The position numbers and the translations under genes were made by a program. A stretch of 64,000 bases of DNA from contig CAWFYI010000001.1 in NCBI GenBank assembly GCA_963820105.1, positions 885,911 through 949,910 on the forward strand, read 5' to 3'. Source of the stretch: CAWFYI01 sp963820105. GTDB taxonomy: Bacteria; Patescibacteriota; Saccharimonadia; Saccharimonadales; UBA4665. Below the pieces are notes generated by a model. That model saw nothing but the letters and a program-made list of their open reading frames with translations. It searched no databases and was not told the origin of the DNA. Positions 26,543 through 35,911 of the stretch are shown here, piece after piece; the first letter of the stretch is position 1, and every line of letters begins with the position of its first letter.

Positions 26543-27493
26543 CTACAGTGTGATCTCCTCGTTAAATGATTCCCGGTATCGTCTGATGAGAGCTTCTTTG
26601 GAAAACTCCGTCTGAGTGCCGTGGTGCTCGATGATGAAAGAAGCGATGACCGAGCCCAAGCGTCCGCATTTTGGCAACTGCCATTGTCGCAAGTATCCAT
26701 ACAAAAAGCCAGCGCGGTAGCCGTCGCCAGCGCCCGTGGGATCGGTGAGCTTGGCTGATTTGCCTGGGGGTATCTTGTGCGGGCCGCCGGCCTTGGCGCC
26801 TTCGATTATGGAGCCGTCCCTGCCAAGAGTGGTGACTACCACGGGCACTTTGGCTTTGATTTCTTCGGCGCTGATGCCGGCTTTTTCGCTGAGCACGCTC
26901 AGTTCGTAATCATTGGTTATAAGGACTTCGGCGGCATCGATGCCGGCTTTCAGGCTGGCGGCGGGGCTGTTGCTGACCTGCTGGCCCGGGTCGTATACCA
27001 GGCGTAGTCCGTACTCGGCGCACTCGGCAACCTGGGCCTTCATGGATCCAGGGTCATGGGCCGATACGCACACCAGTACGTCCTGGCCGGCCCAAGGCTT
27101 CAGGGTCAGGCTTGTGGTGTCGGCCATGGCGCCGGGGTAGAAGCCGCCCACCTGGTTGTCCTCGCTGTCTGTCATGACGTTGAACGAAGCCGTGGGCAGT
27201 TTGCTGATGTGAACGGAGCTGGCATCGATGCCGGCGGACGATAATCGTTCAAGGTAATCCGAAGCGTCCGGCCCGACCGCGCCCATCAGGATTGGCCGCT
27301 CGCCCAGCTGAGCCATGTTATAGGCGATGTTGGCGGCCACGCCGCCCGGCGTTTCTTCCAATTTGTCCAGCAGTACGCTCAAGGATAGGACATGCAGTTT
27401 ATCGGGCTTGATGAGGTCCCGGTACTTGCCGGAAAAGTTCATGATCCTATCGAGGGCGATCGATCCGCAGATAATAAGTCGGGGGTTGGCCAT
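26543..27493 (-). CDS. PfkB family kinase, probable adenosine kinase
   Basis: 316 aa ribokinase-fold enzyme: GGVAANIAYNMAQLGERPIL near the N-terminus (substrate lid and binding site), and DPTGAGDGYRAGF near residue 250 with the catalytic Asp of the PfkB signature 2. The sequence resembles archaeal/bacterial nucleoside kinases more than fructokinases. Operon partnership with adenosylhomocysteinase supports adenosine as substrate, giving AMP and pulling SAH hydrolysis forward. Substrate assignment is inference. A short AAAGGA ribosome-binding site lies 3 nt before the ATG. Confidence 0.82.
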   Translation of the reverse strand: MANPRLIICGSIALDRIMNFSGKYRDLIKPDKLHVLSLSVLLDKLEETPGGVAANIAYNMAQLGERPILMGAVGPDASDYLERLSSAGIDASSVHISKLPTASFNVMTDSEDNQVGGFYPGAMADTTSLTLKPWAGQDVLVCVSAHDPGSMKAQVAECAEYGLRLVYDPGQQVSNSPAASLKAGIDAAEVLITNDYELSVLSEKAGISAEEIKAKVPVVVTTLGRDGSIIEGAKAGGPHKIPPGKSAKLTDPTGAGDGYRAGFLYGYLRQWQLPKCGRLGSVIASFIIEHHGTQTEFSKEALIRRYRESFNEEITL

Positions 27494-27534
27494 TTGTCCT
27501 TTAAGTATATAGGATTTGGTATACTACGAGTACC
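27494..27534. promoter_or_regulatory. 41-bp divergent promoter region
   Basis: Separates the adenosine-kinase/ahcY operon (-) from the prgI-traC-virB4 operon (+). It holds one TATACT on each strand: minus at 27504-27509, 10 nt from the kinase ATG; plus at 27520-27525, 9 nt from the GTG of prgI. No clear -35 hexamers. The two transcripts would start within about 20 bp of each other and could interfere. Confidence 0.5.
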
Positions 27535-28674
27535 GTGTCAACATATAAACTCATTCAGGATATAGAGGCCGAGGACCACATTTTGGGCCCGCTGTCGCTC
27601 AGGCAGTTCATTTTTGCGCTGATAGCTGCGTTCCTGTTTTATATATGTTTCCTTGCGGTTACCAAGCACGTGCCTTTTATGCTGGCAGTTTTCCTGCCGC
27701 CAGCCCTTTTCTGCGCGTTCTTCGCCTTTCCTTGGGGCAGGGACCAGCCAACCGAGCTCTGGGCGCTGGCCAAGATACGTTTCTGGTTCAAACCGCGCAA
27801 ACGCGTGTGGAACCAGAGTGGCGTAAAGGAGTTGGTGACCATAAACGTGCCGAAAAAGGTCGAACGTATATTGACTGACAACCTGAGCCAGACAGAGGTT
27901 AAGAGCCGCCTGGAGGCACTGGCCAACACCATAGACAGCCGCGGCTGGGCAATCAAGCACATAGACGCCGTGGGCTACAGCATGCCGTCGTCGGACAGCA
28001 GCTCCGACCGGCTGATCGACATACCCGAAGAAGCCCCGCCGCAGGAAGTGCCGGCGGATCTGGCCGTCGCCGATATAATGGACACCGACACCAACCCCAT
28101 AGCCAAACAGTTCGACACCATGATCAACCAATCCACGCAGGAATACAGACAGCGGCTGATAAACCAACTCAGCCAGCCCGCGGCGGCAACACCTCCCCAG
28201 GCACAACCCAGCAGTGGTTCATGGATCATAATCCGGTCCCGGGGCGACCTGCGCCGGCAGTATCGGCACCAGCCGCCGCACCAACGCTGCCGACAGCCGG
28301 AATCGTGCCGTCCGCAATGCCCGCGGACCCGGAAGTCATAGGTGGTGGAGCCGCGACCGCGGCCGACGACGTGGAACTAAGCGCCCAGCTTAAGAAACGT
28401 GCCGACCAGCCAAGGAATACGGTCATCTCAGAACTCTGCAGCCCACCGGAACGAAGCCCGCAACAGACGCCCCGCCAGTGGCGGCGGCAACAGCGCCGGC
28501 AGCGGGCGGCCAGGCGTCGGACGACTCTTCTACAGGGGTGACAGCTAGCAATGACCCTGCTATACTGTCCCTGAGCAAGAATGACGATCTGAACGTGGCT
28601 ACGATAGCCCGTGAAGCTCAAAGAACCCGGCCAGATAGTAGGACACAGGCGAAGTCGTAATTTCATTGCACTGA
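27535..28674 (+). pseudogene. PrgI family T4SS protein, frameshifted
   Basis: Starts at GTG 27535 (STYKLIQDIEAEDHILGPLS). Two adjacent transmembrane helices follow (FIFALIAAFLFYICFLAV and MLAVFLPPALFCAFFAF), then the PrgI-type cytoplasmic segment with IRFWFKPRKRVW. A Pro/Ala-rich linker leads to a conserved C-terminal block, NDDLNVATIAREA, ending in DTGEVVISLH with stop TGA at 28672. The frame changes near 28218 (into MDHNPVPG...), near 28445 and near 28620, so three single-base indels are needed to read it as one protein of about 375 aa. Sequencing error is the likeliest cause. Confidence 0.72.
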
Positions 28675-28723
28675 TTTCCGGAGCCAAGCCGGAGACGAAT
28701 TGAAACAAAGGTGGGCACTTAGC

Positions 28724-29606
28724 ATGAATCCCTCGGCACCAGAGCAGCAGGATCCGTCCCGGTTGGCGGTCGATGCCGTCGTGCCCGGTTCCGGGCAGCA
28801 GCCGGTTCCGCCGCAGGGCCAGATGGTCTCAGGCCAGGCCGCAGTACCGGAACGGGCAAACAGGCCAAGGGCGATAAGGGCCATGCGAACAGCACCCAGA
28901 ACTCCCTGCAGATCGCCGAGATCCGCGACGGTATAGTGATCATGAATGACGGCTCCTTCAGGTCGGTGGTCATGGTCAAAAGCATCAATTTCGATCTTAT
29001 GAGCCCACAGGAGCAAGAAGCTGTCGAGTACAGCTACCAGGGGTTTTTGAACTCGCTTTATTTCCCGATTCAGATTTTTTTGCGTTCACAGAAGGTTGAT
29101 CTGCGGCCTTACATAGAAAAGCTCGACAAGATCCGCACCGAGCACGACAACATGCTGCTGGCGATGCTGATGGAAGATTACATAGGCTACATGGCCGAAT
29201 TGAGTCAGCAGACCAACATCATGGACAAGAAGTTCTACGTGGTCATACCGTATTTCCCGGTCGTAGAGGTGCAGCAGGCAATGACGAAAAGCAAGAACTT
29301 CCTTGGCGGCGTCGGCAACTTGTTCAAAAAGTCGGACCAGCACGTAGTGATCAACGAAGCCGATCTGGAGGACGCCAAGACTGAACTGCGCAACCGCGTG
29401 CAAGCGGTACTGGCCGGTATGCGGCAATGCGGCATCCAGGGTCTGCCGCTCGACACGCAGGAACTCATAGAGCTGTACTACGACACCTACAACCCCGATA
29501 CCGCCACGCGCCAGCAACTTAAGGATTTTAATATGCCACGGCCGATGTCATTACCAAAGGCGAAGGTAATGCGCCCCAGCCGCACCTGGACAAGGAGCTA
29601 CAGTAA
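28724..29606 (+). pseudogene. TraC-like domain protein of the T4SS, frameshifted
   Basis: Starts at ATG 28724 behind AGGTGG. A Pro/Gln-rich leader precedes the conserved core IAEIRDGIVIMNDGSFRSVV, then SINFDLMSPQEQEAVEYSYQ, FLNSLYFPIQIFLRSQKVDL and a helical C-terminus. The core resembles the N-terminal domain of TraC/VirB4-type proteins encoded separately, as often seen next to virB4 in CPR genomes. One indel near 28855 and one near 29535 break the frame. Corrected, it ends HLDKELQ with TAA at 29604-29606, overlapping the virB4 ATG (TAATG). Accuracy of the family name is moderate. Confidence 0.7.
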
Positions 29607-30755
29607 TGTTCGGGAGTAAGAAAAAACAGCCGCCCGCGGACCCCGCGGCCATCACCCAGGCACAGCACCAGCGGGAAGAGCAGGAAGTCCAGGAGGCCTT
29701 CCAGAAAGGCATAACCGCACTGCGCGATTTCATCGCGCCAAGCTCACTGGAGTTCAGTAGCACCCACTTCCAGATCGGCACCCGCTATGCCCGCACCTAT
29801 TACGTCTACGGTTATCCGCGCCAGCTATATACAGGCTGGCTAGCAGCATGGTCAACCTCGATGAAGTCATCGACCTTAGACTGTACATATATCCGGTGGA
29901 GAGCCAGGTGGTGCTTGAAAACCTTAAAAAGAAAGTGACCCAGCTGGAGGCCGGCATACAGATTGACGCCGAGAAAGGCCGGGTACGCGATCCGGGCAAA
30001 CAGGCGGCCATCGTCGACGCCGAAGAGATGCGCGACAAGCTGCAGGTTGGCGAAGAGCGGTTTTTCCGGTTTGGCTTTTATTTCAGCTGTATGGCGGCAG
30101 CATGGAAGAACTGGAATTCATATCCCATAAGGTCGAGTCGATGTTCGGCCAGCAGCTGGTTTACAGCAAGCCTGCCACATCGCAGCAGGAACAGGGCCTG
30201 AACAGCACCGTGCCGCAGCTGGTAGACCAGTTGCAGATTCGCCGCAACATGAGCACCGGTGCGCTCAGCACCAGTTTTCCGTTCACCAGCGCCGACCTGA
30301 GCCAGGAAAACGGCATACTTTACGGCATCAACATGCATAACTCCGGCTTGGTGATATTCGACCGGTTCACTCTGGAAAACGGCAACTGCGTGGTCTTTGC
30401 CAAGTCCGGCGCTGGCAAGAGTTTCCTGGTCAAATTGGAGGCTTTGCGCAGCATGATGTTCGGCACCGAGATATTTATCATCGACCCCGAAAACGAGTAT
30501 CAGAGGATGTGCGAAGCGGTTGGCGGAGCCTACGTGCGTCTGAGCCTGAACTCGAACACCCGCATCAATCCCTTTGATTTGCCCAAAGTGGTCGATAGCG
30601 AGGAAGCCGATAACGCTTTGCGCAGTAACCTGATAACTCTGCACGGGCTGCTGAGACTGATGATGGGTGGCGCGCAGGTCCAGATGGCCGGCGGTTCGGC
30701 GGCCTCGATGCCGGCCTTGCACCGTCCGAAGAAGCAGACCTGGATGCGGCTTTAA
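29606..30755 (+). pseudogene. virB4: VirB4-like T4SS ATPase, N-terminal half (frameshifted)
   Basis: Begins MFGSKKKQPPADPAAITQAQ at an ATG overlapping the previous stop. It contains GTRYARTYYVYGYPRQLYTG and, after an indel near 29840, YIYPVESQVVLENLKKKVTQ. After another near 30085 come LEFISHKVESMFGQQLVYSK and the Walker A loop AKSGAGKS (about 30399-30422) with IIDPENEYQRMCEAVGGAYV. VirB4/TraC ATPases energise pilus assembly and transfer at the inner membrane. The frame fails again near 30720, where it should continue into PSEEADLDAALIET. Confidence 0.8.
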
Positions 30756-31612
30756 TAGAAACCTACGCCAGAGCCGGCATCACCAACGATCCGCTGACGC
30801 ACCAGAGCCGCCCGCCGACCATAGTCGACCTTTACGACACGTTGCTGCACATGGGCGGTACCGGTCCGACAGCTGGCTCAGCGCTTGCGCAAATACACTA
30901 CCGGTACGTTTGCGGGCATCTTCTCCAGCAAAGCAATATAGATATCAATAACCCGCTGGTGGTTTTCAACATGCGCGACCTGGAGGATGAGCTACGGCCA
31001 GTTGCCATGTATATAGTCCTGAATTACATTTGGAACAAGACCAAGAGCGACCAAAAAAGCCGCATTCTGGTCGTGGACGAGGCCTGGCAGCTTATGAAAT
31101 ACGAGGATTCCGCTAATTTCCTATTCAGCCTGGCTAAGCGGGCCCGCAAATACAACTTGGCAGTCACTACGATTTCCCAAGACGTCGAAGACTTTATGGG
31201 TTCGCGCATGGGCCGGGCGATCGTGGCTAACGCCAGCATGCAGTTCCTGCTCAAGCAGTCGCCGTCCGCGGTTGACGTGCTAACCGATGTCTTCAAGCTT
31301 ACCAGCGAAGAGAAAAAACGTCTGAGCCAGTTCCCGGTCGGCCAGGGGCTTTTCTTTGCCGGGCAGAACCACGTCCACATCCAGATAGTCGCCAGCCCAA
31401 CCGAAACCAGCCTGATTACCACGAACCCTGACCAGGTCCGTCAAATCGAACAGGCCGCTGAGCGTCAACAGAGCGGCGAGTTCAATCAGGCTGAAGGCTC
31501 TATCGACCTAACCAAGGCGCCCGGGTCGGGAGCCGCGGACCTCGACCAAGGATACGGCGGCAATAATTACGCGCAGCCCGGCGGCAATACAGCCGCCACA
31601 CCTACCGAATAG
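30722..31612 (+). pseudogene. virB4: VirB4-like T4SS ATPase, C-terminal half (frameshifted)
   Basis: Continuation of the same ATPase. It contains GITNDPLTHQSRPPTIVDLY, then NNPLVVFNMRDLEDELRPVA, Walker B ILVVDEAWQLM (about 31061-31090), the arginine/sensor region AVTTISQDVEDFMGSRMGR, and a Gly/Gln/Asn-rich tail. Two compensating indels near 30868 and 30935 garble about 22 residues, which in the other frame read QLAQRLRKYTTGTFAGIFSS. Corrected, the whole gene is 29606-31612, about 668 aa, a normal length for CPR VirB4. Confidence 0.82.
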
Positions 31613-31650
31613 CGTATAATAAATCTATAAAGTGCTTTAGGTTAAACCAA

Positions 31651-32040
31651 CATGGCTGAAACAGACATGCAATCGCCCGAGGAGAACAAGCCTGAACTAG
31701 GCAGGGACGCTTTGCGCCGTAGCGAAGGCAGGTCAGCCGCCGGCGCGGCAAGCGCCCAGATGCAAGGTCCAGATCCGGAAGAGGTGTGGGCGGGGGCGGC
31801 AGACAGCCTGACATAAGATCCAGATCCGGAAGAGGTGTGGGCGGGGGCGGCAGACAGCCTGACATAAGATCCAGGTCCAGGAAGAGGCATGCGGCCACGT
31901 GGGGGCCATCCAAGTCCAGGCGGCACGCGCAACCCCGGAGGTGGCGGATATGTTCCAGCCCTTCGGAGCTCAAGAAGACGCCGAGGAGATGGCGAGTCTT
32001 TATAACGACAGCGACGGACAACCACCAACCTGGGGCCAGC
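31651..32040 (+). pseudogene. Truncated hypothetical gene at the left edge of the junction
   Basis: ATG at 31651 (MAETDMQSPEENKPELGRDA) 38 bp after virB4, in operon orientation. The first frame stops after about 53 codons (ASLT-like end at TAA), while a second frame continues as PEVADMFQPFGAQEDAEEMA and SLYNDSDGQPPTWGQ up to about 32,030. Rhs coding sequence then starts abruptly. It contains two 51-bp repeats. Probably the 5' part of a CPR gene cut off by the assembly junction. Function unknown. Confidence 0.4.
31765..31866 (+). repeat. Two tandem 51-bp direct repeats
   Basis: Unit 31765-31815 is repeated at 31816-31866 with one mismatch (AGGTCC versus AGATCC at the start), and a third partial unit begins at 31867. 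Each unit contains GAAGAGGTGTGGGCGGGGGC. 51 bp equals 17 codons, so a coding repeat is possible. Confidence 0.85.
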
Positions 32041-32060
32041 GCGACGACCAACGGCAACGT
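32020..32060. other. Probable chimeric assembly junction (CPR | Chloroflexota)
   Basis: Left of here the sequence is the 3'-truncated CPR gene. Right of here it is the middle of an Rhs protein without its N-terminus (NGNVVTSTQFADVTAW in one frame). Codon use, base composition and gene families change at this point. Placement to within about 20 bp is by reading-frame content only. Confidence 0.6.
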
Positions 32061-33842
32061 GGTGACCAGCACCCAGTTCGCCGATGTAACGGCCTGGCGC
32101 GAACCACGGTGACCGCCTACGACGCCTTGAACCGGCCGGTGACGGTGACGACCGATTACGTGAACGGCGTCTATGACGCCGCCCACCCGGACGAAGATGT
32201 GCAGCAGGTGACCGGCTACGATGCCAATGGCAATGTAGTCACCGCCGCCGCAGCGGCCGATGTACGGCCTGGCGCGCATGACCGTCACGACCTACGACGC
32301 CTTGAACCGGCCGGTGACGGTGACCATCAATTACGTGGATGGCGGGTCTCGACTCGGCTGATCCGGATGAAGAATGTCGAGCGTCACGGGATACGACGCC
32401 AACGGCAACGTCCTGACCACCACGGAGTTTGCCGGCATCTCGGGCCTGGAGCGCAAGACGGTCACCGCCTACGACGCCCTAAACCGGCCGGTGACGGTGA
32501 CCACCAATTACGTGAATGGGGTGTTCGACCCAGCGCATCCGGACGAAGACATTCCCAGCCTGACTGGCTACGACGCGAGCGGCAATGTGGTGACCGGCGC
32601 CCATCCCCCGGCATCTCGGGGTTGGCACGCAAGACCGTCACTGCCTACGACGCCTTGAACCGCCCGGTGACCGTTTTCACCAACTATATCAATGGGGCCC
32701 TTGACGGCACCCATGCAAATCAAGAACATAGCGGCGGTGACCGAGCATGACGCCAACGGCCGGGTGGTGGCTGTCGCCCGGTATGCCGGCATTCCGGCCT
32801 GGAGCGCATCAGCCACACCGAATACGACAGCCTGGGCCACCCGGTCACGGTCACGGCCACTACACGGTGCTGCCTTCGACCCCGCTCACCCCGATCTCAA
32901 CGTCCAGTCCATCAGCGAGTACAACGCGGCCGGCTACGTGCTGACCCGCACCGCGTTCGCCAATGTGCCGGCTCTGGCGCAAGCCACGGTCACCCAGTAC
33001 GACGACCTGGGCCGGGCCGTGCGCACCATCCAAAACTACACCGGCTCGGGCGACTTCGACCCGAAAATGTCCCCGACCAGAACATTGAGCAGGTGACGCT
33101 CTACGACGGCGCCGGGCAGGTGACCGCCACGGTGGAATACCGCGGCGGGCCAGAGCTGGCCACCCAGGTCATCACAACCACCTACGCCTATGATGGCTCG
33201 GCCGGACAATCACAACCACCAGCCCGCTGACCGGCAGCGAAGTGGCCCAGACGCTCCTGGGCTACGACGCCCTGGGCCAGGTCGTCGCCCAGACCGACGC
33301 CCTGACGCGGAAGATCGTCACCCAGTACGACCAACTCCGGCGGCCACTCACCGTAACGGCCAACTATGTAGATGGCGTCTTTAGCGGCGGCACGCCGGAC
33401 GAAGACCTGCAGACCGTCACTGCCTACGACACGGCCAGCGACCGGCTGAGCGTGCGCGATCCCGAGTCCATCACCACTCGCTTCCAGTATGACCGGCTGG
33501 GGCGGATCGCGGTCGTGACCAATGCCCTGACCGGCACCACCCGCTATGCGTTTGATGCCGCCGGGCAGGTGATCACCATCACCGACGCCCTGACCCACAA
33601 CACCACCATGGCCTATGATTTGCTCGGCCGCCAGACGCGCCAGGCGGATGCCCTGGGCCACACCAGCGTCTACACCTACGATGCCGCCAGCAACCGCGTC
33701 CAGATACCGACGCCAATGGCGCCACGACCGTTTACACCTATGATCTGAACAGCCAATTGACCAACATCGACTACCCGGCCGGCTGGGCCGACGTGGCCTT
33801 CGTGTTCGACGGCGCCGGCCACCGCACCGTGATGACCGACGG
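32040..33842 (+). pseudogene. Rhs/YD-repeat protein, frameshifted repeat region (copy 1, upstream part)
   Basis: Tandem repeats of about 174 nt (58 codons), each containing TVTAYDALNRPVTVTTNYVN followed by HPDEDIPSLTGYDASGNVVT or variants. They begin near 32,107, 32,280, 32,458 and 32,635. More diverged YD repeats follow, including VTQYDDLGRAVRTIQNY, YDALGQVVAQTDALTRKIV and YDLLGRQTRQADALGHTSVY. No single frame lasts more than about 280 codons, and at least six indels are required. The repeats build the beta-cage shell that encloses a C-terminal toxin. The N-terminus and secretion signals are missing because of the junction. Confidence 0.8.
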
Positions 33843-35897
33843 TTGGGCGTGACCACTTGGACCTACGACCTGTTGGGCCGGCCCATCACCGTGACCGACC
33901 CCTATAGTGCCTCGGTGGGCTATGTCTACGATTCCGCCGGGGACCGGCTGGCGCTGACCTATCCCGATTGCCGGGTGGCCCACTACGTCTATGACCTGGC
34001 CAACCGGCTGACACAAGCTTCATCCCTGTGCCAGGATTTTGCCACCAATATCTATGATTACGACGCTGCTGGACGCCTGATCACCACCACCCTGGCCAAC
34101 GGAGTAACGTCGCTCTACACGTACGACGATGCCGACCGGCTGAGCACGCTCACGCACAGCCAGTTTGGCTGGACGCTGGGGGCTTACACCTATACCGTCG
34201 ATGCCAGCGGCAACCGGGCCGTAGTGGTCGAGAGCCTGCAAGCGCCCGACAGCCTGCCGGGCACGATCACCACTACGGTCATCAGCTACACCTACGACAA
34301 TCTCTACCGGCTGACCGAAGCCGATTACAGCAGCGGCCAGGTGTTCACCTACACCTACGACGCGGTGGGCAACCGGCTGGCGGACGGCGGGTCAGGCGGG
34401 GCCACGGCCTACGCCTACGACAACGCCAACCGGCTGATCACCATCAACGGGACGATTACCTACACCTGGGACGCCAATGGCAACCTGATCGACAACGGGC
34501 AGGGGGTGACCTACACCTACGATGCCACCAACCGGCTGCTGGCCTTGAATGCGAACATCTATGCGTATACCTATGACGGGCTGGGCAACCGGCTGCAGCA
34601 GATAGCCAGCGGCGTGCCGATCACCTACACCAACGATATTGCAGGGGATCTGTCCCAGGTGCTGGTTGAGACGACCGACACGGGGGCTACGACCTATCTG
34701 TATGGGCTGGAGCGGTTGGCGCAGCAAGGGCCGGCCAGCACGGATTACTTCCTGGACGACGGGTTGGGCTCGGTGCGGCAATTGGCGGATGCCAGCGGGG
34801 ACGTAACACTGGAGAAGGCGTATGACCCCTATGGCCACCCACTCAGCACCCTGGGCAGCGGCTCGACCAACTACGATTTCGCCGGGGAGTATAAGGACCC
34901 GTCGGCACTCATTTTTCTACGGGCACGGTATTACACATCTCGAAGGGGACGCTTTATCGAAGCCGATACGTGGAGCGGCGACTACAGCGCCCCCATCTCT
35001 CGGAACGAATATCTATATGCCGATGGCAACCCGGTTGTCAACGTTGATCCATCCGGCCACCTGTGCGTCGGGGGCTTCTCTTGGGGCGCTGATCAACCCT
35101 GCACTGCTCAACAAGCCACGCAGTGGACCGAAAATTATCGCGCTGCGGCTCAGTTATTCTATTCTTTGGGTGGTCCGGGCACACAAGCCACTGCAAATTT
35201 CGCGGCTGGATTCTTTGATGAGTTCTTCGATGCCGTGGCGATTGTTCCCATTATGTCGCTGGCCCGCTGCACGGCCATCTCCATATTGGGCGACCAGTAT
35301 GGCCAGCAGGTTTATCAGAATCGGAGTAACCCGTACTTTGTTGCTGGCCGCTATTTTGGGCGCGGCACCGCGGCAGATATTGGAGCGGCTGGTATCGGTC
35401 TCGCTTTGGTCGGTGCGGGCAGCGGTACGGCTGTCAGCCTGAGTGGAATTGGTGCTGCTGTTGGGGTGCCAGTCATTGCCGAAAGTGTATTGATTGGCGC
35501 ATATGGGACTGCGGTGCTGACAAATGTTGGGGTTCGGACGCTTGTCGATCCGCTACCCAATATTTACTTCGCAAAATCGTCCCGCCCTAAGAACTCGCAA
35601 GGCGATCCTTATCCCACTCAAAAAGTGCGTAACTACGGCGAAGTTCCTTTTCCAAGTGGTAAAATCAAGGTCACTGTTCCTGACGCTATGCGCGCCAAAT
35701 TCACTGATACTTACAGGGAGAAATTCAGAACCTGGTGGAAAAACACCTATGGGTGGTATCCTTCAGAGACTAAATATCAAATACATCACATCCAACCTTT
35801 GGCACGTAATGGCACCAATGAATTCAGCAATTTGGTACCCTTGCTAAAAGGAATACAACACCAGCAATTTACCAATTGGTGGTATTACTACCCTTAG
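33843..35897 (+). CDS. Rhs core C-terminal part with HNH-nuclease toxin tip (copy 1)
   Basis: 684 aa of open frame continuing the region above. YD repeats run to about residue 330, then the Rhs core end YDFAGEYKDPSALIFLRARY / YTSRRGRFIEADTW and the boundary NPVVNVDPSGH. After the core comes a variable tip: a Gly/Ala-rich hydrophobic pretoxin stretch. It is followed by a C-terminal nuclease-like domain with IHHIQPLARNGTNEFSNLVP and a final His-Gln-Gln (IQHQQFTNWW), the His-His/Asn/His pattern of HNH endonucleases. The toxin would cleave DNA of a recipient cell. A SUKH immunity gene follows 14 bp later. The apparent start is internal to the real gene. Confidence 0.85.
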   Translation: MGVTTWTYDLLGRPITVTDPYSASVGYVYDSAGDRLALTYPDCRVAHYVYDLANRLTQASSLCQDFATNIYDYDAAGRLITTTLANGVTSLYTYDDADRLSTLTHSQFGWTLGAYTYTVDASGNRAVVVESLQAPDSLPGTITTTVISYTYDNLYRLTEADYSSGQVFTYTYDAVGNRLADGGSGGATAYAYDNANRLITINGTITYTWDANGNLIDNGQGVTYTYDATNRLLALNANIYAYTYDGLGNRLQQIASGVPITYTNDIAGDLSQVLVETTDTGATTYLYGLERLAQQGPASTDYFLDDGLGSVRQLADASGDVTLEKAYDPYGHPLSTLGSGSTNYDFAGEYKDPSALIFLRARYYTSRRGRFIEADTWSGDYSAPISRNEYLYADGNPVVNVDPSGHLCVGGFSWGADQPCTAQQATQWTENYRAAAQLFYSLGGPGTQATANFAAGFFDEFFDAVAIVPIMSLARCTAISILGDQYGQQVYQNRSNPYFVAGRYFGRGTAADIGAAGIGLALVGAGSGTAVSLSGIGAAVGVPVIAESVLIGAYGTAVLTNVGVRTLVDPLPNIYFAKSSRPKNSQGDPYPTQKVRNYGEVPFPSGKIKVTVPDAMRAKFTDTYREKFRTWWKNTYGWYPSETKYQIHHIQPLARNGTNEFSNLVPLLKGIQHQQFTNWWYYYP

Positions 35898-35911
35898 TTG
35901 ATCTTTATGCC

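Noticed and set aside
31765..31866. CRISPR-like repeat array
   Set aside because: Only two contiguous units without spacers and no cas genes.
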